From the NCBI GenBank assembly GCA_964550985.1, contig CAZKBM010000007.1, positions 1 through 64,000 on the forward strand: a stretch of DNA of 64,000 bases. The letters are read 5' to 3'. The position numbers and the translations under genes are program-made. Source of the DNA: JAAYCI01 sp964550985 (GTDB taxonomy: Bacteria > Bacillota > Clostridia > Oscillospirales > Ruminococcaceae). Positions within the stretch are counted from its first letter, which is position 1, and every line of letters begins with the position of its first letter. The notes under the pieces were generated by a model. The model searched no databases, was not told the DNA's origin, and was given only the letters and a program-made list of their open reading frames with translations. This document shows, in pieces, positions 9,742-17,184 of this stretch.

Positions 9742-9830
9742 TGCTATACTGTAGCACGGAGGCAAAGATTTTGAGAAGTAGAGATACCTATGGAGTTTAT
9801 ATCCCTCCCCCCAAAACCGCCCAAACGTAA
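9742..9830 (+). CDS. Candidate tiny gene, 19 codons with TTG start
   Basis: An extended -10 element TTGCTATACT (9741-9750) is followed by GGAGG (9758-9762) and, 8 nt later, a TTG codon at 9771. That opens a 19-residue frame starting RSRDTYGVYIPPPK after the initiator and ending at 9830. An intrinsic terminator follows at 9844. The elements are correctly ordered for a minimal transcription unit. The untranslated leader would be very short and no relative is recognised. It could equally be chance in a 420-bp spacer; the rest of that spacer (9562-9740 and 9884-9981) shows nothing else. Confidence 0.3.
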
Positions 9831-9843
9831 GTTTCTCTATATA

Positions 9844-9883
9844 CCAAAAAGGCACAAGGCTGGGAACCCTTGTGCCTTTTTGG
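9844..9883. terminator. Strong bidirectional terminator
   Basis: A perfect 16-bp stem (left arm CCAAAAAGGCACAAGG) with an 8-nt loop. The A/T ends of the stem give a U-tract on either strand. It serves rightward transcripts from 9019/9771 and the leftward kinase operon ending at 9982. Confidence 0.88.
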
Positions 9884-9981
9884 CCACTTATACAGTGAAA
9901 TAATAAAAAAATGCTGAAAAGAAAACATGCTGTGTGATTTATAAGACCGTATTTCGGGTACTGGCTGGCGGCCCACAGGGC

Positions 9982-11715
9982 TTATTCCCCGGTATTTGGC
10001 CCGCTTTGGCTTAGGCGTATGGTGATGCGGCAACCCTTGCCGGGCGCGCTTTCCAGTGTGAAGTGGCCGGTATCCCCATAGAACAGGGCCACCCGCTTTT
10101 GTACGTTTTGCAGCCCCACCCCATTTTTTGGGTTTGGGGCTTTTTGGCTTTCCGCACCGGGGGTAAAGCCCGCGCCGTCATCCTGTACCGTAAGCAGAAT
10201 ATCCTCCCCATCGGCCCGGGCGGAGATGTCGATATTGCCCTTGCCGTCCAGGGGCTTTATCCCGTGGTAGATACTGTTTTCAACTAGGGGCTGCAAAATA
10301 ATCTTGGGCACTGGGCAGGGCAGTACCTCTTCATCCCAGCAGATGGTATAACTAAACTTATCTTCATAACGTTCTTTTTGTATATATAGGTACTGCTGTA
10401 CATGCTCCAGTTCTTCGCGCAGGGAAATCAGTTCCCGCCCGCCGCTTAACGAGAGGCGGAAGAACCCGGCCAGGGATTTGGTGAGGGAGATGACCCGGGC
10501 GCTGTCGTTAAACTCGGCCATCCAAACAATGGTGTCCAGGGTGTTGTACAAAAAGTGCGGGTTGATTTGGGCAATCAAAGCATGCAACTCCAAATGGCGC
10601 AGGCTCTCCTCTTTGGTTTGCAATTCGGCCATCAGCTTACGTATCCGCCGTATCATTTGGTTGTAGTGGGAAGAAAACAGCTCCATCTCATAAAAGCCGC
10701 TGCCCTCGGGTGCTATTTCGGCCAGTTTTTCTATCTGCTGCATGTTTTTTTCCAGCCTTTGCATGGGCCGGGACAGGCGCCGGGTGAACAACAGCCCCAC
10801 CCCCAAAAACAATAAAAGCAGGCAGGCCCCTGTGAGGGCCACGGTTTTAAAAAGGCTTTGCCGAAGCATCTGCAAGTTGTCCAGCGAGGCGATGCCCACC
10901 ATCGTCCAGCCCACATTTTCCACCTCGGCTTTGCTGGTTAACAGGTTGCTGGTTTTATCGTAGCCGGCGCCCTGCTGCAAAATTTCCACTAGTTCAGCGG
11001 TTTTTTGCGGGTTTTGAAAGTAGCTGGGGTCTATATGGTAAACGGGCTCGCCCGCTTCATCCAAAATAAACACATAGCCGCCCATCCCCAAATTCAGGTT
11101 TTGCAGCAGGTTTTCAATCACTTCATACTTCATATCCACCCGCAAAACCCCGGCATTTGCGCCGCTCTGGGTTTGCACCTCGGTACTCACCGAGATCACC
11201 CAGTTTTCCCGGTTTGGTGAACAGCTTTGCATCTTGGCGCCGGTTAACACCGGCATATCGTTTTGCAGTGCATCGGTGTACCAACGTTCCATCATCATAT
11301 TTTCGCACACCGACACATCCAGGTCTTGCTCGTTGGTAAGTACCCGCCCATCTTTGGAGACCGCCACCACCGACTGGATGCTGGGGTTGCTTTGCAGTAA
11401 GGCCTGAATCCGCTGCTCCAGTTCGGCCTTTCGGGTGTTGTCGGCGCCGGCAAGATAGGCAACCAGGGCGGGGTCCTTGGCAAAAAAATCGGCTTCGGCC
11501 TTTAAGCTGCCAAGGTAGGTGGAGATGTTGACGCTATTCACCTGCAGCATATTTTGGGTGTGGGAGATGGCCTCGCCCAGCAAAAGGCCCGAAACCGTGT
11601 AATACAAAACGCCGCAAAATACCAAAATAACCGAAAAACCCGCCAGGAAAAAAACCAGTGGCAACTGCACGCCAAAGCGGCGCAGCAAGCCTTTTGAGCT
11701 AAACCTCTTTTTCAT
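9982..11715 (-). CDS. YesM-type sensor histidine kinase
   Basis: A 577-residue membrane sensor of the YesM/LytS-like HisKA_5 family. TM1 is at about residues 15-43, then a dCache-like extracellular domain, TM2 at about 290-311, HAMP, and a His-kinase box LIAQINPHFLYNTLD with phospho-acceptor His near residue 387. The ATPase domain shows QPLVENSIYHG and DDGAGF. I use the ATG at 11715, preceded by AAGGCGGG, not an upstream in-frame ATG at 11796. It overlaps the response-regulator gene by 17 nt, indicating translational coupling. Such pairs usually sense nutrients, often sugars, but no transporter adjoins this one. Confidence 0.92.
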   Translation of the reverse strand: MKKRFSSKGLLRRFGVQLPLVFFLAGFSVILVFCGVLYYTVSGLLLGEAISHTQNMLQVNSVNISTYLGSLKAEADFFAKDPALVAYLAGADNTRKAELEQRIQALLQSNPSIQSVVAVSKDGRVLTNEQDLDVSVCENMMMERWYTDALQNDMPVLTGAKMQSCSPNRENWVISVSTEVQTQSGANAGVLRVDMKYEVIENLLQNLNLGMGGYVFILDEAGEPVYHIDPSYFQNPQKTAELVEILQQGAGYDKTSNLLTSKAEVENVGWTMVGIASLDNLQMLRQSLFKTVALTGACLLLLFLGVGLLFTRRLSRPMQRLEKNMQQIEKLAEIAPEGSGFYEMELFSSHYNQMIRRIRKLMAELQTKEESLRHLELHALIAQINPHFLYNTLDTIVWMAEFNDSARVISLTKSLAGFFRLSLSGGRELISLREELEHVQQYLYIQKERYEDKFSYTICWDEEVLPCPVPKIILQPLVENSIYHGIKPLDGKGNIDISARADGEDILLTVQDDGAGFTPGAESQKAPNPKNGVGLQNVQKRVALFYGDTGHFTLESAPGKGCRITIRLSQSGPNTGE

Positions 11716-12475
11716 GCGTAGCGCCCGCCTTAAATTCGGTTGTGGTAATGTGGTATTGGCGTTTAAAACAAACGCTAAAATAGTTGGGGTCCTCAAAACC
11801 CACGGCCGCCGCCACCTCGTAATTTTTCATATCGGTGGAAAGCAGTAAAATTTTGGCGCGTTCCAGCCGCAGTTTTAAAAAATAGTCGCGGAAGGATTCC
11901 CCAAAAAGCCGCTTGAACTGGGTACTTAGGTAACTGGTGCTGTAGCCGGTTAAACCCGCCATCTGGCCCAGGGTAAAGCTGGGGCTGGCCATATGCTGCC
12001 AAAGCAACCCTTCCAACTGTTTTTTTAAGCCGTCGCCCTGCCCCTCGGCCTTTGGGGCCAGCCTTTCCATGGCGCTGCGTAGCTGTGCGCTGCGCTCATC
12101 CTCTTGCATTTTATCCGTCAAACGCCGAATGACCTGTTCCACATCCACCTTGGAGATGGGCTTTAGCAAATAGTCGTCCACACCAATTTTTATGGCGTGA
12201 ACGGCGTACTCCAAATAGTCATAGCCCGTCATTAGCGCAATACGCAAAGCGGGGTTTTTCGCCTTTGCCCTGCGGGCAAACTCCAGGCCATCCATTTTGG
12301 GCATATTGATATCGGCCAAAACCAGGTCGATGGTATGGGTTTCCATGAGGGCCAGGGCCTCTTCTCCGTTTTCGGCCTCAAAGTGTTGCCCAATGCCCAA
12401 AGCCTCAAAATCAACCAGGCTGCGAATGCCCCGCCGCACAATATTTTCATCGTCCAGCACCAATAAAGTGTACAT
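11699..12475 (-). CDS. AraC-type response regulator (YesN-like)
   Basis: A 258-residue regulator. The receiver domain carries the acidic pair DDE near residue 8, phospho-acceptor Asp 55 (LVLADINMPKMDG) and Lys in YLLKPISK. The last 100 residues are an AraC/XylS double helix-turn-helix (LTGYSTSYLSTQFKRLFG, then VGFEDPNYFSVCFKR). The ATG at 12475 is preferred because the receiver fold begins there; an upstream ATG at 12532 would add 19 uncharacteristic residues. It partners the kinase at 9982 and lies 34 nt after the WYL-regulator gene. Confidence 0.92.
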   Translation of the reverse strand: MYTLLVLDDENIVRRGIRSLVDFEALGIGQHFEAENGEEALALMETHTIDLVLADINMPKMDGLEFARRAKAKNPALRIALMTGYDYLEYAVHAIKIGVDDYLLKPISKVDVEQVIRRLTDKMQEDERSAQLRSAMERLAPKAEGQGDGLKKQLEGLLWQHMASPSFTLGQMAGLTGYSTSYLSTQFKRLFGESFRDYFLKLRLERAKILLLSTDMKNYEVAAAVGFEDPNYFSVCFKRQYHITTTEFKAGATHEKEV

Positions 12476-12509
12476 GCCATCACCACGCAAAGGTTTATTT
12501 TGTAGCCGG

Positions 12510-13442
12510 TTATTCTTGGTATAAGCTTGCAATAGCCTGGCTTCTGCGCTTCATTTCTTCGCGTACGCTAAGGGGCCCCAAACACTCGCATTTGTCTCCA
12601 AACCCCAAAAGGATATTGTAATTGTAGTCGTTTTCCATAAACGGGAAGCGAACAATATAGTGCTTGTCACCGTCCGGTGTAAAGCAGTCATGGGTACAAA
12701 AATCCAGTATCCTTTCCACCAGCGATTGATGGACGCGGAGTTGGATGTCTGTCTGCAGGTCTTTTGCCATTTCCGCAAAGTCTAAAATCGGTTTTGTATG
12801 CTCCCGTAGGGGAAAAGTTTCCGCCTGCATTTGCAGTTTTTCCATGCGGGATAGTTTGAACAGGCGAAAATCCCGCCTTTCCCGGCAATAGCCCTGCAAA
12901 TACCAGTGGCTGCTTTTCAGCACAAGCTGATAGGGCTCTACGGTTCGCGCGGTTTTGTTCCCCTGGCGGCCGGTATAGTCGAATACAAGCAGCTTGCTCT
13001 CCTGCAAAGCGGTTTGAATGCTTTTCAAATAGGGCTGTAGGTCCCTGTTGCCCATCCAGGGGCTTACATCGATACAGATTTGATTTGCCTTTACTTCAAT
13101 TTCCTTTGCGCTGCCGGCGGGTATGCAGCTTTTCACCTTCGCAAGGGCGTGCGCCAGTTCCTCCCCCCGCATCATGCCCCTAAGGCCGCTAAGCCCCAGC
13201 AAGATGGCAGAGAGGTCGGCGGAGGAAAAAACCGTTTTATCCACCTTGTATTTTGGCAGTATTTCAAAGCCACCCCCCACCCCCGGCGCTGCGCGAACCG
13301 GGATGCCCGCAAGGCCTATCGTGTCGATATCCCGGTAGATGGTGCGGGGGGAAACTTCAAACAGATCGGCCAATTCCTGCGCGCCCACCCGCTCTTTTTC
13401 AAGCAGAACCATAATAATGCCAACCAGCCTGTCTGTTTTCAT
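12510..13442 (-). CDS. YafY/WYL-domain transcriptional regulator
   Basis: A 310-residue protein with an N-terminal DeoR-like winged helix (LADLFEVSPRTIYRDIDTI, residues 23-42) and a WYL domain from about residue 140 (SSHWYLQGYCRERRDFRLFKLSRM). WYL domains are ligand-responsive modules. The ATG follows AGGAAAGG. The gene is divergent from the PfpI-like gene, an arrangement common for such regulators and their targets. The two-component genes lie immediately downstream and may be co-transcribed. Confidence 0.9.
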   Translation of the reverse strand: MKTDRLVGIIMVLLEKERVGAQELADLFEVSPRTIYRDIDTIGLAGIPVRAAPGVGGGFEILPKYKVDKTVFSSADLSAILLGLSGLRGMMRGEELAHALAKVKSCIPAGSAKEIEVKANQICIDVSPWMGNRDLQPYLKSIQTALQESKLLVFDYTGRQGNKTARTVEPYQLVLKSSHWYLQGYCRERRDFRLFKLSRMEKLQMQAETFPLREHTKPILDFAEMAKDLQTDIQLRVHQSLVERILDFCTHDCFTPDGDKHYIVRFPFMENDYNYNILLGFGDKCECLGPLSVREEMKRRSQAIASLYQE

Positions 13443-13474
13443 CCGGTAAGGCCTTTCCTAATTTCTTTGTTACC

Positions 13475-13520
13475 AGTATGTATTCTGGCCACACTATTGT
13501 CAACAATGGGGTGGTATGCT
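13475..13520. promoter_or_regulatory. Divergent promoters, WYL regulator and PfpI-like gene
   Basis: On the minus strand TTGACA (13503-13498), 17 nt and CATACT (13480-13475) point at the WYL regulator. On the plus strand TGGTATGCT (13512-13520) fits an extended -10 for the PfpI-like gene. The two elements lie back to back, so one bound regulator could affect both. Confidence 0.6.
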
Positions 13521-13574
13521 AAAAAAGCAAGCGGATGATTTAGCCCTTTAAGGGGCGGCAAGAGGAGGAAAGGT

Positions 13575-14210
13575 ATGTATACCGTCTATGTGTATGTTTT
13601 GGATACTTTGGCCGATTGGGAGCTGGGACATGTGGCTTCGGAGCTAAACTCCGGCCGTTTTTTTAAAAAAGGGGCGCCAGAGGTATCGCTGAAAACGGTG
13701 GCTTCTTCTAAAAACCTAATTTGTACTATGGGCGGGCTGACGCTGGCGCCCGATTGCCTGGTTAGGGACATTCCTGTGGACAAAACAAGCGTTTTACTGT
13801 TGCCGGGGGCAACTACCTGGAGTGAGCCGGGGCAAAATGCCATCCTCCAAAAGGCGGGCGAACTCCTTGCTTTGGGCGCTACGGTATGCGCCATTTGTGG
13901 GGCCACGGCTGCCCTTGCCAATTGTGGGCTGCTGGATGAGCGTCCGCATACCAGTAGTGGGCCGGGCTACCTGGAGGGTTTTGCCAAAAACTATAAAGGG
14001 CAAAGCTATTATATCGATGAGCCCTCGGTGGCGGATGACAACCTGATTACGGCGGGCCCCACCGGGGCTTTGTTGTGGGCCAAACAAATCATACAGCATT
14101 TAGGCGTTTTTCAGCCGGGCACGCTGGAATTTTGGTACGAGTATTTCCATACCGGCAAGCCGGAAGCCTTCTTTTCCCTGCTGCAAACCCTGCCGCCAGG
14201 CGGCGAATAA
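13575..14210 (+). CDS. DJ-1/PfpI family protein
   Basis: A 211-residue class I glutamine amidotransferase-like protein. The nucleophile elbow is TVCAICGATAALANCGLLD near residue 97, with an upstream acidic residue in DTLADWE. Members are glyoxalases, deglycases or proteases; the activity here is unassigned. The ATG follows AGAGGAGGAAAGG. It is divergent from a WYL-domain regulator that is the obvious candidate controller. Confidence 0.88.
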   Translation: MYTVYVYVLDTLADWELGHVASELNSGRFFKKGAPEVSLKTVASSKNLICTMGGLTLAPDCLVRDIPVDKTSVLLLPGATTWSEPGQNAILQKAGELLALGATVCAICGATAALANCGLLDERPHTSSGPGYLEGFAKNYKGQSYYIDEPSVADDNLITAGPTGALLWAKQIIQHLGVFQPGTLEFWYEYFHTGKPEAFFSLLQTLPPGGE

Positions 14211-14216
14211 TAGTAT

Positions 14217-14375
14217 AGTTTCTCAAAAGGTTGCGTAGCAAGCTTTTACTATTAGAGTTTCTCAAAAAGCTGTGCGGCAGCTTTTTGTAAGAAACGCTTA
14301 TACAGAGTAGAAACTGTTAGGCAGCGCCTGATTTTTCCCGCATTTATGCGCTACAGTTTGTTCATTTGCCGTAAA
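14217..14375. repeat. Dispersed intergenic repeat, long copy
   Basis: A second copy lies at 43743-43843. Both start AGTTTCTCAAAAGGTTGCG, contain hairpin-forming arms (AAAAGgTTGC/GCAAgCTTTT), and share a 66-bp tail (14310-14375 against 43778-43843) with about 60 identical bases. This copy has an extra internal hairpin module of about 58 bp (AAAAAGCTG/CAGCTTTTT). It follows the PfpI-like gene. It resembles a MITE or REP-like element. No target-site duplication was recognised. Confidence 0.75.
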
Positions 14376-14450
14376 CTGCCTTTGCCCCAGAGAGCTAAGA
14401 ACCCGTGGCCCTATGCTTGTTTAGCTTGATTTCGGTTTTTGAAAAAGAAA

Positions 14451-14481
14451 CAGAGGGGCAGGTACAAAACCTGCCCCTCTG
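14451..14481 (-). terminator. Terminator of the ccdA-msrAB operon
   Basis: A 13-bp stem (CAGAGGGGCAGGT arm) with a 5-nt loop. On the minus strand it is followed by TTTCTTTTTC. It lies 8 nt past the msrAB stop. Confidence 0.88.
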
Positions 14482-14488
14482 CCTTCGG

Positions 14489-15631
14489 CTATGCCTCAAA
14501 CAAAAAGCTTAAAAAACCATAGCCTTCGGCTTCCAACTGGGCCACGGGCACAAAGCGTATAGAGGCGCTGTTGATGCAGTAGCGCAGGCCGCCGCGGTCG
14601 GCGGGGCCATCGGGGAACACGTGGCCCAGGTGGGTATCTCCGGCGCGGCTGCGCACTTCGGTACGCACCATGTTAAATTTTGTGTCTTTATGTTCGGTTA
14701 CCACCTGGGGGATGATGGGTTTTGTGAAACTGGGCCAGCCGCAGCCGGATTCAAATTTATCCATAGAGGTAAAAAGGGGCTCGCCCGTCACAACATCCAC
14801 ATAGAGGCCTGTTTCAAAATTATCGGCATATTCGTTCGAGTAGGGGCGTTCAGTATCGCCGTTTTGTGTAACCTGGTACTGATTTTCGGTCAGCTTTTCC
14901 CGCAGCTCCGCCTGGCTGGGCACGGGGTAATTTTCGGGTAGAATCAGGCTGCTCAGTTCGGCTTCACCGAGGTTTTTCCCGGCTTGAAACTCCTCGGCAT
15001 CGCTTAAATCGATGTGGCAGTAGCCGCCAGGGTTTTTATCCAGGTAATCCTGGTGGTATTCTTCGGCGGGATAGTAGTTATTCAGGGGCAGCACTTCGGT
15101 GGCAATGGGTTTTGTGTATTTTTCGGCCTGCTTTTGTACGGCGGCCTCAATTGCGGGCAAATCGGCCGCATCGGTGTAATAGATGCCCGTGCGGTACTGG
15201 CTGCCACGGTCATTCCCCTGTCGGTTTTGGCTGGTGGGGTCAATCACCTTAAAAAAAGCGGTTAGCAGGGTGTCCAGGTCCATTTCAGCGGGGGCGTAGC
15301 GCACCAATACCGTTTCGGCATGGCCGGTGTTATTGCGGCAAACCTCTTCATAGCTGGGGTTTTGGGTGTTGCCGTTCGCATAGCCCACCTCGGTATCATA
15401 CACGCCGGGCAGCTCTTTCATATAGGCTTCCAGGCCCCAAAAGCAGCCCCCTGCCAGGTAGATTTCCCGTAAATTTTCTTGGTTAGGCATGTCCTTTTCC
15501 TCGCTTTTTTGTAAATTTGTGTTTTGGTTTAGGGTGCTGTTTTCTGCCTTACCGGTCACCGCTGTGCAGCCCGCAAGGCCCATGGCGGCTATTAGCAGCA
15601 GCGCGTACAGCGCTTTTAAATAAATCCTCAT
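14489..15631 (-). CDS. msrAB: MsrA-MsrB fusion lipoprotein, methionine sulfoxide reductase
   Basis: Reduces both S- and R-methionine sulfoxide in proteins outside the membrane. The 380-residue protein has a lipobox LAGC with Cys 22. The MsrA domain carries catalytic Cys 63 in GGCFWG. The MsrB domain spans about residues 240-375 with CGWPSF and catalytic Cys in LRYCINSASIRF near residue 361. The ATG overlaps the upstream thioredoxin-like gene's stop (ATGA). With that gene and ccdA it forms the electron-relay operon known from streptococci. Confidence 0.96.
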   Translation of the reverse strand: MRIYLKALYALLLIAAMGLAGCTAVTGKAENSTLNQNTNLQKSEEKDMPNQENLREIYLAGGCFWGLEAYMKELPGVYDTEVGYANGNTQNPSYEEVCRNNTGHAETVLVRYAPAEMDLDTLLTAFFKVIDPTSQNRQGNDRGSQYRTGIYYTDAADLPAIEAAVQKQAEKYTKPIATEVLPLNNYYPAEEYHQDYLDKNPGGYCHIDLSDAEEFQAGKNLGEAELSSLILPENYPVPSQAELREKLTENQYQVTQNGDTERPYSNEYADNFETGLYVDVVTGEPLFTSMDKFESGCGWPSFTKPIIPQVVTEHKDTKFNMVRTEVRSRAGDTHLGHVFPDGPADRGGLRYCINSASIRFVPVAQLEAEGYGFLSFLFEA

Positions 15632-16230
15632 GTGGCCGCACCTCCTTCCGCTGTAGTGGCAAAGCCAGCCACAATGGCCGCGTTATCCACCGCCCCCGGC
15701 TGTGTTTTTATAATGGCGCCATCGGGGCCTATCCACTGGGAGGTGGGGAAGCCACGCACCCCAATTTGCTGCATATAACTGCCGTTTTCATCCAGCAGCA
15801 CCCGCAGGTTTTGGGTGTTTTCCACCCCGGCAAACCACTCTTTAAAGTCTTCGGCGTTCATTTCGCCCTTGGCGCCGGGGGCCACCATGGTAAGCACCAC
15901 AAAGTCGTTTTCCTCACCGGCCAGGGTGTTTAAATCCTCCAGGCCTCCAAGGCAGATGGGGCACCAACTTGCCCAGTATCTGATATAGACGTTCTGGCCT
16001 GCAAAATCGGAGAGGCGCACCTCTTCCCCAGCCAGGTCGGAAAGGGTGAAATCGGGCGCGCCTTTGGCGGGGCTGGTGGGTTTGCTTGCTGCCATGCTCT
16101 GTACCTCCTTTTGCCCGGCGCTTTGGGGCGCTGGCGCGGGGCTGCTATTTTGTACCGAATTTTGTGCGCCGCAACCGGCCAGCAGTAGGATAGACAGTGC
16201 CAGCGCGGCAGTGCAAACAGCTTTTTTCAT
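15628..16230 (-). CDS. TlpA/ResA-like thioredoxin lipoprotein
   Basis: A 200-residue membrane-anchored thioredoxin-fold protein. Signal peptide and lipobox LLAGC give Cys 20 as the lipidation site. The redox motif WCPIC places cysteines at about 90 and 93, and the cis-Pro region is GFPTSQW. It probably carries electrons from CcdA to MsrAB. The start at 16230 follows AGGAGG at ideal distance; an upstream ATG at 16254 adds 8 residues without a ribosome site. The stop overlaps the msrAB start by 4 nt. Confidence 0.93.
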   Translation of the reverse strand: MKKAVCTAALALSILLLAGCGAQNSVQNSSPAPAPQSAGQKEVQSMAASKPTSPAKGAPDFTLSDLAGEEVRLSDFAGQNVYIRYWASWCPICLGGLEDLNTLAGEENDFVVLTMVAPGAKGEMNAEDFKEWFAGVENTQNLRVLLDENGSYMQQIGVRGFPTSQWIGPDGAIIKTQPGAVDNAAIVAGFATTAEGGAAT

Positions 16231-16263
16231 GGGTAGTGCCTCCTTTTTTATCAAACGTTCCCT

Positions 16264-16956
16264 TTATACAAAAATAGAGGAGATGAGGTTCAGGTTATCC
16301 GTCATTAAAAACAGCCCCATGATGATGATAATAACACCGCCTGCGATTTTAATTTTATCAAGATGCCGGTGTAGAAAACGCACCTTTTGCAGCAGGATAT
16401 CTGAAAAAAAGGCAAGCACCATAAAGGGGATGAGGAAACCGAGGGAGAACACCGCCATGAGCAAACCCCCGTAAAGCGGTTGGCTGCCCGTAGCAACCAG
16501 GCCCAGTATGGCCCCCAAAATGGGGCCTATGCAGGGCGTCCAGCCAAAGCTAAAAGTAAAGCCCAGCAAGAATATACCCAAAATACCGCCGTGTTTTTCC
16601 CGGTTCACCGTCACCTTGCGCTCGTACATCAGGGGGCGTATTTTAATCAGGCCGGTTTGGTGCAGCCCCAAAATCACCACCACCGCCCCCATCACCACCA
16701 TAAACCAGCGGGCATTGATAAAAGAGCCCAGGAACCCCACGCCAAACCCCAGAAGAATAAAATTGACGCTGAGCCCTGCTACAAACAACAGGCTTTTGGC
16801 AAACAGCCGCAGCCGTTTGTTCTTGGCCTCATCTTCATTTGGGCCAGACATAAAAATGCCGAAGTACACCGGCAAAAGCGGAACGATGCAGGGGGAGAAA
16901 AAGGATAGGATACCCGCAACAAACACCGTGCCAAGGTAAAAGCCCTCGTTTTGCAT
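16264..16956 (-). CDS. ccdA: CcdA-type thiol-disulfide transmembrane protein
   Basis: A 230-residue protein with six hydrophobic segments. Conserved cysteines are in SFFSPCIVPLLP (near residue 23) and GWTPCIGPILG (near residue 141), the redox pair of the CcdA/DsbD transmembrane domain. It moves electrons from cytoplasmic thioredoxin to extracytoplasmic partners. First gene of the operon with the thioredoxin lipoprotein and MsrAB, 33 nt upstream of the former. The ATG follows GGGAGG. Confidence 0.95.
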   Translation of the reverse strand: MQNEGFYLGTVFVAGILSFFSPCIVPLLPVYFGIFMSGPNEDEAKNKRLRLFAKSLLFVAGLSVNFILLGFGVGFLGSFINARWFMVVMGAVVVILGLHQTGLIKIRPLMYERKVTVNREKHGGILGIFLLGFTFSFGWTPCIGPILGAILGLVATGSQPLYGGLLMAVFSLGFLIPFMVLAFFSDILLQKVRFLHRHLDKIKIAGGVIIIIMGLFLMTDNLNLISSIFV

Positions 16957-17119
16957 CTCTCTCGCCTCCCTTCCTGGATGGTTTTTGTACTGTATCCATC
17001 ATACTGCGGCAGCGCCCTTTTGCCCATGTGTTTGTTTTTGGTAATTCTTGTTTTTTTTACGGTGTTGGGTTTGGGGCTTTTGCACTGAAACAGGCGGTTT
17101 GTGGCAAAAAGAAAAAGCA

Positions 17120-17146
17120 GCCGGGCGCCCCGCGTGGGCGCCCGGC
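17120..17146 (-). terminator. Terminator of the ahpC-reductase operon
   Basis: A perfect 11-bp GC-rich stem (GCCGGGCGCCC) with a 5-nt loop. On the minus strand it is followed by TGCTTTTTCTTTTTG. It lies 39 nt past the reductase stop. Confidence 0.85.
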
Positions 17147-17184
17147 ATTTGGGAACTGTCTGTGCAAAAAATGGATGCGCCCGC

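Noticed and set aside
14217..14375. Integron attC site
   Set aside because: GTTAGGC-like bases and hairpins suggested it, but there is no integrase, no cassette array and no proper R/L box arrangement. A dispersed repeat explains it better.
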